From Chitinophagaceae bacterium UBA2791 (GTDB lineage: Bacteria > Bacteroidota > Bacteroidia > Chitinophagales > Chitinophagaceae), in contig DEHV01000061.1 in NCBI GenBank assembly GCA_002352105.1, forward strand, positions 8,241 to 23,628: 15,388 nucleotides of DNA, read 5' to 3'. Each line of letters opens with the position of its first letter. Position 1 is the stretch's first letter. Both the position numbers and the translations under genes were made by a program. Below are positions 5,993 through 14,331 of the stretch, in pieces. The notes below the pieces were generated by a model. That model worked only from the letters and a program-made list of their open reading frames with translations. It did no database searches and had not been told where the DNA came from.

Positions 5993-6976
5993 CGACTTGT
6001 TTTATTGCGCAGGCTTGGATCGTATATTTTAGCAAACGGCGCTGAACTGGAGAAAGCAAAAGAAAAGGCATTCTACGAGAACCCCTGGTTTATTCCCGAA
6101 TTCATCGATTTCCAGCTGAAACATATTGCAAACGCTTATTTATCGGCGGAGCAACTCGAGGCCTGGATAAGCCGTTACAACCTGCCGGAAAGCAATCCCT
6201 CTCCTAAAAATATCGGCATCGTGATGGCCGGAAATATTCCGCTTGCTGGATTCCATGATTTCCTCTGCGCATTCATTGCGGGTCATTGGCAAACCATCAA
6301 GCCCTCGTCTAAGGATGCGGCGCTGATCACGCACCTGGTCAACACGCTCTCGGATTGGGAAGGCGCGGCCGATCAGCCCATTGCTATCGCTGATATGTTG
6401 AAGGATTGCGATGCCTATATAGCGGTGGGAAGCAACAATTCGGGAAGGTATTTCGATTATTATTTCAGCAAGTATCCGCATATTATCCGCCGCAACCGCA
6501 GTTCGGCGGCTATCCTTACCGGCAACGAAACAAGGGAAGAACTGGAACGCCTGGCCGATGATGTGTATTTGTACTTCGGGCTGGGATGCCGGAACATCAC
6601 CAAGATATATGTTCCCTCCGGCTATGATTTTGTGCCGCTGCTGGAAGCGTTCAAAAAATACGACCGGCTTGCCGCGCATCATAAGTACAAGAATAATTAT
6701 GATTATCAGTTGGCCATTCTCATCGTCAACAAAATGTACTACATGACCAATGGCTCTATCCTGCTGCAGGAAAACAGTTCATTGTTCTCTCCCATCAGCC
6801 AGCTGCATTATGAGTTTTACGACGATATCCGCACGGCTGAGCAGGCCCTTGAGGGAAATGACGATGTGCAATGCGTAACAGGAAAAGGCCAGCTTCCCTT
6901 CGGGACGGCGCAGCTTCCGCAGTTGAACGACTATGCAGATAAGACAGACACCCTGCAATTTCTGCTGGATCTATGA
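5978..6976 (+). CDS. LuxC-like acyl-CoA reductase
   Basis: This 332-residue protein belongs to the acyl-CoA reductase (LuxC) branch of the aldehyde dehydrogenase fold. It would reduce an acyl-CoA to an aldehyde with NAD(P)H through a cysteine thioester. Visible signatures are NIGIVMAGNIPLAGFHDFLC (78-97), the cofactor-domain stretch with IKPSSKDAALI (107-117), GSNNSGRYFDYYFSKYPHI (151-169), and YFGLGCRNITKIYVP (199-213), where Cys204 is the likely nucleophile. No luxAB or luxDE genes are near, so bioluminescence is not implied. Length is shorter than proteobacterial LuxC (~480) but usual for the Bacteroidota form as I recall it. It is divergent from a dicluster ferredoxin. The substrate is unknown. 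Family call firm, physiological role open. Confidence 0.88.
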   Translation: MNLQQRLVLLRRLGSYILANGAELEKAKEKAFYENPWFIPEFIDFQLKHIANAYLSAEQLEAWISRYNLPESNPSPKNIGIVMAGNIPLAGFHDFLCAFIAGHWQTIKPSSKDAALITHLVNTLSDWEGAADQPIAIADMLKDCDAYIAVGSNNSGRYFDYYFSKYPHIIRRNRSSAAILTGNETREELERLADDVYLYFGLGCRNITKIYVPSGYDFVPLLEAFKKYDRLAAHHKYKNNYDYQLAILIVNKMYYMTNGSILLQENSSLFSPISQLHYEFYDDIRTAEQALEGNDDVQCVTGKGQLPFGTAQLPQLNDYADKTDTLQFLLDL

Positions 6977-7039
6977 AATTTTGTCAAGCTGCCGGCAGCA
7001 TTAATGAGCACAATTTTTTAAATTTCTGTCAATTGGCGG

Positions 7040-7047
7040 TAAATTTG
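7040..7047 (+). promoter_or_regulatory. -7 element upstream of the DegP gene
   Basis: TAAATTTG matches TAnnTTTG. No clean TTG lies 19-22 bp upstream, so the -33 part is weak. The inferred leader is about 125 nt. An imperfect direct repeat, AAATTTTGTCAA (6976-6987) and AAATTTCTGTCAA (7020-7032), lies just before it and could mark regulator sites. Confidence 0.45.
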
Positions 7048-7177
7048 CATGAAGTACGAAGACTTTAGTAAATTAATTGTTAAACTCCTTTAAGCGCGCA
7101 GCAGAAACCGATCTGCCATCGTTTATTTGTTGAACGGGGCATATATTTTGACAACACTCTTACAAACCGAGAAGAAT

Positions 7178-8683
7178 ATGAAATTTAAAAACACACTTGC
7201 CGTTATTGCGTTAAGCGCAACCACTACATTGGCAACACTGTGGGGGTTTAATCATTTTAATAAAGACAGCGTTTATATTTATCCGCAACCGAAAGCCGTT
7301 GACTCCGGAAAGGTTCCCGCCAATTATGCCGGATTTGACGGCATAGCGGGTCTTAATGCTTCAATAGATTTTACGCCCGCTGCCGCAGCGGCCATTCCTG
7401 CTACCGTGCACATCAAAACAAAGGCCGCCAGGACGGTGAGCAACAACCTGCCCAGGAGAAGTCCTTTTGGCGACCTGTTTGACCTGGACGATCTGTTTGG
7501 CGACCGTTCGCGCTCCTTACCGCAGATGGCTTCCGGATCGGGAGCGATCATCAGCGAAGATGGATATATCGTAACCAATAATCATGTGATCGACGGGGCC
7601 GATGAAATTACGGTTACCCTCAGCAACAGGAGATCCTTTAAGGCTACGCTGGTAGGAGCAGATCCGAGCAGCGATCTGGCCGTGCTGAAGATCGACGCAA
7701 AGGGATTGCCCTTCCTGCTATATGGAAACTCAGACGAGGTAAAAGTGGGTCAATGGGTGCTGGCCCTGGGATACCCGTTGAACCTGGAAGCGACCGTTAC
7801 CGCGGGCATCGTGAGCGCCAAGGGAAGAACCCTGGAGATCAACCGCAGGCAAAGCAGCACCCCGGTTGAATCCTTCCTGCAAACAGATGCCGCCGTTAAC
7901 CCCGGGAACAGCGGGGGACCGCTGGTGAACACCGAGGGCAAGCTGATCGGCATTAACTCCGCCATCGCCTCTCCTACCGGCGCCTATGCCGGCTACTCCT
8001 TCACCATCCCGGTCAATATCGTAAAAAAGATCATCGCCGATATGATGAAATTCGGAACGGTGCAAAGGGCTTATCTCGGCATTCAGTACCTGAATGAAAA
8101 CCTGAGCGACGAGGTCAAGAAAGAACATGGCATTACCGGCGATTACCAGGGCGTGTACGTGCTGGATGCGCCGAAGGATGGGGCCGCCTATGCCGCAGGC
8201 ATTAAAAAAGGAGATATCATCACCCGCATCAATGACTCGCCCATCACCAGCGGAGCAGAAATGGTGGGCATGATCGCCACTTACCGCCCGGGCGATAAAA
8301 TAACGCTTACCTACAAACGAAATGATAAGGAGCAGAAAGTTAATATTACGCTTCGCAACAGCGCAGGCACGCTGGACGTGGTGAAATCGTCCGTGCTGGA
8401 TAAATTAGGCGCAGAATTCCAGACGCTTTCCAAAGAACGCGCGAAAGAATATGGCGTGACCGGCGGCGTGGAGATCAAATCCATCGGCTCCAAGGGATTG
8501 CTGAGCAAGGTCAGGGTCCAGGAAGGCTTTGTGATCCTCAAAGCTAATAATGAAAAAGTAGAATCCGTCGATGATTTCCGCAAGATCCTGGAGAAATCGT
8601 CCGGAAGCGTCAGGGTGGAAGGTATTTATCCCGGCTACGAAGGCGTATATAACTTTATCATCAATCTGAATAATGCGAAATAA
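7178..8683 (+). CDS. degP: DegP/HtrA-type periplasmic serine protease with two PDZ domains
   Basis: This 501-residue envelope protease and chaperone degrades misfolded periplasmic proteins. Residues 5-23 form an N-terminal hydrophobic export or anchor segment. The trypsin-like domain (about 70-290) shows the full catalytic triad: His136 in VTNNHVIDGA, Asp166 in SSDLAVLKID, and Ser245 in NPGNSGGPLV. PDZ1 spans about 296-390 (GVYVLDAPKDGAAYAAGIKKGDII) and PDZ2 about 405-485. A Gly-Asp-Leu-Phe-rich segment (98-112) lies in the LA-loop region. The ATG at 7178 is chosen because it yields MKFKNTLAVIALS as a normal leader; an in-frame TTG at 7127 would add 17 residues without signal character. It could equally be named degQ or htrA. 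Confidence 0.95.
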   Translation: MKFKNTLAVIALSATTTLATLWGFNHFNKDSVYIYPQPKAVDSGKVPANYAGFDGIAGLNASIDFTPAAAAAIPATVHIKTKAARTVSNNLPRRSPFGDLFDLDDLFGDRSRSLPQMASGSGAIISEDGYIVTNNHVIDGADEITVTLSNRRSFKATLVGADPSSDLAVLKIDAKGLPFLLYGNSDEVKVGQWVLALGYPLNLEATVTAGIVSAKGRTLEINRRQSSTPVESFLQTDAAVNPGNSGGPLVNTEGKLIGINSAIASPTGAYAGYSFTIPVNIVKKIIADMMKFGTVQRAYLGIQYLNENLSDEVKKEHGITGDYQGVYVLDAPKDGAAYAAGIKKGDIITRINDSPITSGAEMVGMIATYRPGDKITLTYKRNDKEQKVNITLRNSAGTLDVVKSSVLDKLGAEFQTLSKERAKEYGVTGGVEIKSIGSKGLLSKVRVQEGFVILKANNEKVESVDDFRKILEKSSGSVRVEGIYPGYEGVYNFIINLNNAK

Positions 8684-8727
8684 GCAATAGTATCCAGTCC
8701 CTGACGAGGCGTATAGAAACATAACAA

Positions 8728-8766
8728 AGCGAGGCTGTCTCTTGATCTGAGGCAGCCTCGCTGTTT
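8728..8766. terminator. Bidirectional terminator between degP and the GH13 gene
   Basis: AGCGAGGCTG (8728-8737) pairs with CAGCCTCGCT (8753-8762). The stem continues inward by a U-G pair and CTC/GAG to a 7-nt loop, 14 bp in all. It lies in the 94-bp gap between two convergent genes and has short T-containing tails on both sides (GTTTAT on plus, TTGTTATG on minus), so it can serve both. Confidence 0.8.
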
Positions 8767-8777
8767 ATCCGGCGACC

Positions 8778-10058
8778 CTATTTTTCCAATACGCTGTATG
8801 CCCAGGGTTCAAGCAGGATATGCTGCCCGGCAGAAAGGGTCAGTTGTTCCCCGGTAAAAACATTTTTATAGATTCCCGATACCTGGCCGGTCTCCAGCGA
8901 CAGGCTTTGCTGCGCATCCGATAAATTCAGGGATACAAGAACCTGTTTTTCTCCTGCCTCGCGGAGATACTGGATCGCCGGCATGTTTCCTCCCCCTGCA
9001 TCCAACAAAACGGTCTGCGAAACATCCGGATCGGCGCTCAGGGCGGGATGGCGGGAGCGAAGCTGCAACAATGTCTTATAAAAATCATGTCGCTCGTATT
9101 TACCCGTCCACGGGATCGTATCCTTATCGAAGAATTTAAGTCTTTTATGGTTAGGCTGTTCCTGTCCGCTATACACCAGCGGGTAGCCCATCCAGGTGCA
9201 GGCCAGCGTAGCAAAGCAGAGGTCTGCCGGGCCATATTTTTCGGATTCTGTTCCGTTCCAGCTGTTTTCATCGTGGTTGCTGGTAAAGAACAGGTATGAG
9301 AAATGGGAAGAGGCCGATTTCTGTCTATATTCCTCCAGCGTGCGGCGAAGTTCTCCAATGCCGATCTGCCCCCTGACAAATTTTTCGGATTGATGCATCC
9401 AGTTCCAGGCGTAAGAACAATCGAATACCTCGTGATAATTGAGGTGTTCGGTCTCCGCCAGCCAGAACAAGGGTTTTATGGCGTCGAGCCGCATTCTTGC
9501 CTGCCGCCAGAAATCGAGCGGGACCAGGTGGGCCATATCGCATCTGAACCCATCTATCCCTGTTTCTTTCACCCAGAAAGCCATGGCCTGGATCATGGAT
9601 TCCCGCATCGCATGATCATAATAGTTCAGGTCGATGACATCGCTCCAGCCATTGTTGTCATAAAAGCTGCCGGCGCTGTTCTTTTTATAATAGCCGGGAT
9701 TGGTTTTGGTCCATACATGATCCCAGGCGGTATGGTTGGCCACCCAGTCGATGATCACCTTAAATCCCTGCCGATGGGCTTTATCCACCAGCCGCTTAAA
9801 ATCGGCAACGGAACCAAATTCAGGATTCGTTGCCATATAGTCGGAGCAGGCATAGTAGCTGCCCAGGGAGCCCAGTCTTTTTTCCTTCCCGATAGGCGTG
9901 ATGGGCATAAACCACAGCGCGTCGACGCCCATATCCCTAAGCCGGGGCAAATGCTCCGCAAAGGATTTAAAAGTTCCCTCAGGCGTGTATTGCCTGGTGT
10001 TGACCTCATAAAAAGAGGCATTGTATGCCCATTCCACCGTCTTAAACCTTCTTCCCAT
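8778..10058 (-). CDS. GH13 alpha-amylase-family glycoside hydrolase
   Basis: This 426-residue enzyme is a compact (beta/alpha)8 alpha-glucan-acting protein. The four GH13 regions are present: DWVANH (104-109), GFRCDMAH with nucleophile Asp174, AETE with proton donor Glu202, and TSNHDE with transition-state Asp263. An early SLGSYYACSDYMATNPEFGS block matches the usual YxxxDY-NPEFG region. A short C-terminal beta domain follows (about 345-426). No signal peptide is seen, so it should act in the cytoplasm on short maltodextrins or glycogen fragments. It stands alone: no SusC/SusD pair, regulator or transporter is adjacent. Exact specificity (alpha-amylase, maltogenic, transferase) cannot be told from these motifs. 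Divergent ispH starts 198 bp away. Confidence 0.92.
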   Translation of the reverse strand: MGRRFKTVEWAYNASFYEVNTRQYTPEGTFKSFAEHLPRLRDMGVDALWFMPITPIGKEKRLGSLGSYYACSDYMATNPEFGSVADFKRLVDKAHRQGFKVIIDWVANHTAWDHVWTKTNPGYYKKNSAGSFYDNNGWSDVIDLNYYDHAMRESMIQAMAFWVKETGIDGFRCDMAHLVPLDFWRQARMRLDAIKPLFWLAETEHLNYHEVFDCSYAWNWMHQSEKFVRGQIGIGELRRTLEEYRQKSASSHFSYLFFTSNHDENSWNGTESEKYGPADLCFATLACTWMGYPLVYSGQEQPNHKRLKFFDKDTIPWTGKYERHDFYKTLLQLRSRHPALSADPDVSQTVLLDAGGGNMPAIQYLREAGEKQVLVSLNLSDAQQSLSLETGQVSGIYKNVFTGEQLTLSAGQHILLEPWAYSVLEK

Positions 10059-10240
10059 AGCTCATTATTTTTTTATCTGTACGAACCCCTGCGCGCCCTT
10101 CGCCCCAATATAACGCTTTATGGCTTGCCCTATAAACAGTTTTCTTAAATGATCTGTGAAAAGAAGATGCGATGCCGTAGTGGAGATCGGGCGGGTCGCC
10201 GTCAAAGAAAAGACAGGTTAGCAAATAGCCGCAGGCGCCG

Positions 10241-10248
10241 TACCTTTG
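10241..10248 (+). promoter_or_regulatory. -7 element of the ispH promoter
   Basis: TACCTTTG matches TAnnTTTG. It ends only 8 bp before the ispH ATG (10257), so the mRNA would have a leader of a few nucleotides at most. The -33 region (near 10217-10220, GTTA) is weak. Confidence 0.55.
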
Positions 10249-10256
10249 CAGCCGGT

Positions 10257-11468
10257 ATGAAAACGTTCAATGTTCCTAAGACATACAGGAGTTCGCTGGT
10301 AGGAAAGATAAAGGAATCCCGCAAGTTCCAGGATAAGCTCAAAAAAGATTCGAGCCCCACCCTGCTCGACCTGGGGCCGCTGCATATTTACCTGGCTCGC
10401 CATTTCGGATTCTGCTACGGGGTGGAAAACGCCATCGAGATCTCTTTTCAAACCATCGAGGCGCACCAGGACAAGCGCATTTTTTTGCTGAGCGAGATGA
10501 TCCATAACCCCCAGGTAAATGCCGACCTGCTTTCCAGGGGCGTCCGTTTTTTACAGGATACGGGAGGAAGGGAACTGATCCCGCTCAGCGAGCTGACTGC
10601 CGATGATATTGTGCTGATCCCGGCCTTTGGCGCCACGCTTGAGATGGAGAGCCTGCTAAGGGAAAGAGGGATACCCATCGAAAAATACAATACCACCTGC
10701 CCCTTTGTGGAAAAAGTATGGAACCGCAGCCAGCAGATAGCCAATAAGGGATACAGCATCGTCATACACGGCAAGCCCAGGCATGAAGAAACCAGGGCCA
10801 CTTTCTCGCATGCCTCTTCGAATGCGCCCTCGGTGGTGATCAACGATATGAAGGAAGCGGTTACCCTATCGAGTTATATAACCGGCGCGGAACCGCCTGA
10901 AGGTTTTTATGAAACATTTAAAGGAAGGTATTCAGAGGGGTTCGACGCCGGAAGGGATCTTCAGCGGATCGGCGTGGTGAACCAAACCACGCAGCTGGCA
11001 ACGGATACGCAGGCTATTGCAGATTTCCTGAAACAGGTGATGAAGGACCATTACGGCCTATCGGACAACAATATCGGGGAACGGTTTGCCGACAACAGGG
11101 ACACCCTTTGTTACGCAACGAACGACAACCAATCGGCCGTGATCGCGCTGCTGGAAACGCCCGCCGACCTGGCCGTTATTGCCGGCGGATACAATTCTTC
11201 CAATACCACCCACCTGGTGGAGCTCTGCGAGGAAAAACTACCGGCTTATTTTATCAATTCCGCCGAAAAGATCCTGTCGAAAACGGCCATCAGCCATTAT
11301 GATTTCCGCAACAAGCAGGAGCTGGTCACGCAAGACTGGCTGCCGGAAAAAACGCCGGTAAAAATATTGATGACCAGCGGCGCTTCCTGCCCCGACGCGG
11401 TAGTGGAAGAGATCATCCGCAAACTGGCCGGTTTTTATGGCGTGGAAGACCGGCTGAATCAGGCCTGA
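10257..11468 (+). CDS. ispH: 4-hydroxy-3-methylbut-2-enyl diphosphate reductase
   Basis: This 403-residue iron-sulfur enzyme does the last step of the MEP pathway, turning HMBPP into IPP and DMAPP. The three cluster cysteines are Cys53 (GFCYGVENAIE), Cys148 (YNTTCPFVEKVWNRS) and Cys285 (TLCYATNDNQ). Substrate-site blocks HGKPRHEETRATF, NQTTQLATDT and YNSSNTTHL are present. A fourth Cys378 in TSGASCPD replaces the Ala found in E. coli. The protein is about 90 residues longer than E. coli IspH, with an N-terminal extension and central insertion typical of Bacteroidota. The ATG at 10257 is chosen because MKTFNVPKTYRS fits the family start as I recall it; an upstream in-frame ATG at 10149 would add a basic, low-quality segment and lie before the -7 element. 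Confidence 0.96.
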   Translation: MKTFNVPKTYRSSLVGKIKESRKFQDKLKKDSSPTLLDLGPLHIYLARHFGFCYGVENAIEISFQTIEAHQDKRIFLLSEMIHNPQVNADLLSRGVRFLQDTGGRELIPLSELTADDIVLIPAFGATLEMESLLRERGIPIEKYNTTCPFVEKVWNRSQQIANKGYSIVIHGKPRHEETRATFSHASSNAPSVVINDMKEAVTLSSYITGAEPPEGFYETFKGRYSEGFDAGRDLQRIGVVNQTTQLATDTQAIADFLKQVMKDHYGLSDNNIGERFADNRDTLCYATNDNQSAVIALLETPADLAVIAGGYNSSNTTHLVELCEEKLPAYFINSAEKILSKTAISHYDFRNKQELVTQDWLPEKTPVKILMTSGASCPDAVVEEIIRKLAGFYGVEDRLNQA

Positions 11469-11534
11469 ACCCAGCAATACGCCGATATTTCATCTTCTCC
11501 TTATTGCGCAGATCAGCTAAGTCGTTCCTGAGCC

Positions 11535-11634
11535 GCGTCAACGTTAGGAACAGAACGCTAAGCGGCATTTTCAACAATGACGTGGTAGTAGCTTTAAAGC
11601 GTCAACATTACAACCAAACGGAATGATAAGCGGC
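11535..11634. repeat. Imperfect direct repeat between ispH and accC
   Basis: Two units share the same ends: GCGTCAACGTTA then TAAGCGGC (11535-11566), and GCGTCAACATTA then TAAGCGGC (11599-11634). They differ by one base in the first block and by a 12- versus 16-nt spacer. They fill most of the 170-bp gap between the two convergent genes, where no ordinary terminator hairpin is evident. Confidence 0.55.
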
Positions 11635-11638
11635 TATC

Positions 11639-12976
<1,338 letters not shown>

Positions 12977-13024
12977 CTTTTAGAACTGGTTTGAAATTTG
13001 AAATGGGAGAAAGTATAATCCCAT

Positions 13025-13528
13025 CTATGTCGGATCAACAAGGAATAACGGCTGATCATATTCAACCGGGGAGGCGTCTTCCGCCAGGGCTTTTACGATC
13101 CTTCCCTTTATCTCGCTTTCTATTTCGTTAAACAGCTTCATCGCTTCGATGATGCAAACCGGTTTCCCTGGAACGATCTCATCCCCTACTTCAACAAATG
13201 CAGGTTTTCCGGGCGATGGGCTGCGATAAAACGTTCCGATCATGGGGCTTTTAATGGTCACCAGGTGATCCGCCGGCGCTTCGGAGGAAGCCGCCGAAGG
13301 TTTTGATTTTTCTGTTGAAGCCTGGGATTGAACCTGTGGTATGGATGATGCGGGAGGTAATTGTTGCGGGTATGGCTGCGGGGCCTGGACCGGGCTGGCA
13401 TAAACATGCTGCGCAGGCTCCTCTTTTTGCCTGATCGTTAATTTAAAGCCTTTTTCCTCTATCGTTAGTTCGCCTATATTGGATTTGTTGATCATTTTGA
13501 TCAACTCCTGAATTTGTTTGAAATCCAT
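13025..13528 (-). CDS. accB: Biotin carboxyl carrier protein of acetyl-CoA carboxylase
   Basis: This 167-residue carrier holds biotin and shuttles the carboxyl group from AccC to the AccAD transferase. It begins with the short helix MDFKQIQELIKMI and a beta segment. A Pro/Gln/Ser/Ala-rich flexible linker follows (about 40-85), then the biotinyl domain (about 88-166). The biotin site is EAMKLFNEIE, with Lys131 modified by biotin ligase. The thumb typical of AccB is present (SPSPGKPAFVEVGD). Length and layout are normal. It lies between efp and accC; a terminator-like hairpin in the 88-bp gap after efp suggests accB may be partly uncoupled from efp. Confidence 0.97.
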   Translation of the reverse strand: MDFKQIQELIKMINKSNIGELTIEEKGFKLTIRQKEEPAQHVYASPVQAPQPYPQQLPPASSIPQVQSQASTEKSKPSAASSEAPADHLVTIKSPMIGTFYRSPSPGKPAFVEVGDEIVPGKPVCIIEAMKLFNEIESEIKGRIVKALAEDASPVEYDQPLFLVDPT

Positions 13529-13559
13529 TCGTAACGGTTTTTTATAAACGTGAATTTAG

Positions 13560-13607
13560 AAAAACAGGCAGCTAAGGTAAGGATTCAACAGCTGAATTCT
13601 ACCTGCC
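13560..13607 (-). terminator. Terminator-like hairpin between efp and accB
   Basis: Read on the minus strand, GGCAG (13607 to 13603) pairs with CTGCC (13571 to 13567). An inner arm of GAATTCA with TGAATC and GGTA with TACC lies within it, and TGTTTTT follows directly. The stem has bulges and an A-C mismatch. It could reduce read-through from efp into accBC rather than stop it fully. Confidence 0.45.
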
Positions 13608-13616
13608 GGGGGAAAA

Positions 13617-14183
13617 TCATTCTTTCACCCTTTCCACATATTCCCCGGACTTGGTATTGACGCGGATCAGTTCTCCTTCATTCACAAATAAGGGCACATT
13701 CACCGTTGCGCCGGTTTCCACCGTGGCCGGCTTGAGGGTGCGGGTAGCCGTATCTCCTTTTAAGCCCGGCTCCGAATAGGTCACCTGCAATACGATCTTA
13801 TCGGGAAGCTCGACCGTCATGGGAAGCTCGGTCTCCGTATTCATCAGCACCCCCACTTCCTGGCCGTCCTTAAGGAACTGGGGCGCGTCGATCATGGATT
13901 CGGCAACGGTGATCTGCTCGAAGGTTTCATTGTCCATAAAGGTATATCCCGATTCGTCCTTATACAGGAACTGATAAGCTTTTCTCTCCACCCTTACCGG
14001 GTAGATGGTATCCCCGGAATTCCAGGTGTGCTCAATGCTGCGGCCATTGTCTACCCCCTTCATTTTCGCCCAAACCTTGGCAGCGGCGCGCGCAGTCTTG
14101 TTTTGCCCGAATTCTACTACGGAATACAGATTCCCGTCCAATTTGAGAATCATGCCTCTGCTGATATCGGCTGTGGTTGCCAT
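13617..14183 (-). CDS. efp: Elongation factor P
   Basis: This 188-residue translation factor binds between the P and E sites of the ribosome and relieves stalling at consecutive prolines. It shows the three-domain EF-P layout: an N-terminal KOW-like domain (1-65), a central OB domain, and a C-terminal OB domain ending in NTKSGEYVERVKE. The family signature in the last third is clear (VTYSEPGLKGDTATRTLKPATVETGA). The loop that reaches the peptidyl-transferase centre reads NKTARAAAKVWAKMK, with Arg32 where E. coli has Lys34. The loop aligns without gaps to the P. aeruginosa type NKSGRNAAVVKMKLK, where Arg32 is rhamnosylated by EarP. It is the first gene of efp-accB-accC. Confidence 0.97.
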   Translation of the reverse strand: MATTADISRGMILKLDGNLYSVVEFGQNKTARAAAKVWAKMKGVDNGRSIEHTWNSGDTIYPVRVERKAYQFLYKDESGYTFMDNETFEQITVAESMIDAPQFLKDGQEVGVLMNTETELPMTVELPDKIVLQVTYSEPGLKGDTATRTLKPATVETGATVNVPLFVNEGELIRVNTKSGEYVERVKE

Positions 14184-14239
14184 AATACTTGTCTTTTAAA
14201 CTGGTTAAAATATCCGTTCATTTTTTTCTGAACGGAGGG

Positions 14240-14247
14240 CAAAGGTA
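14240..14247 (-). promoter_or_regulatory. -7 element of the efp promoter
   Basis: On the minus strand TACCTTTG (14247 to 14240) matches TAnnTTTG, about 57 bp before the efp start. The -33 region has no clear TTG. The inferred leader is about 50 nt. Confidence 0.5.
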
Positions 14248-14305
14248 AGGGGATTTCTCGCTAACTGGAACGAAAATTCAGGTTTATACATCGGTAAATC
14301 GGTAG

Positions 14306-14313
14306 TACATTTG
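14306..14313 (+). promoter_or_regulatory. -7 element of the thioredoxin-like gene
   Basis: TACATTTG matches TAnnTTTG and ends 18 bp before the ATG at 14332. A TTTA-containing -33 region lies near 14283-14286. Its position argues against an upstream TTG start at 14311, which would overlap it. Confidence 0.5.
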
Positions 14314-14331
14314 GAATTAAAAACAACATCT

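Noticed and set aside
5978..6976. Bioluminescence locus from the LuxC-like protein
   Set aside because: No luxA, luxB, luxD or luxE homologue nearby; the Bacteroidota acyl-CoA reductase form occurs without light production.
7127..7177. Upstream TTG start for the DegP protein
   Set aside because: The added 17 residues precede a normal signal-like MKFKNTLAVIALS start at 7178 and add no conserved sequence.
9303..10148. 281-codon plus-strand frame opposite the GH13 gene
   Set aside because: The minus strand encodes an intact GH13 protein with all catalytic motifs; the plus-strand translation has no family resemblance.
10149..10256. Upstream ATG start for IspH
   Set aside because: The extension is basic and low complexity and precedes the -7 element at 10241-10248; the family start fits the ATG at 10257.
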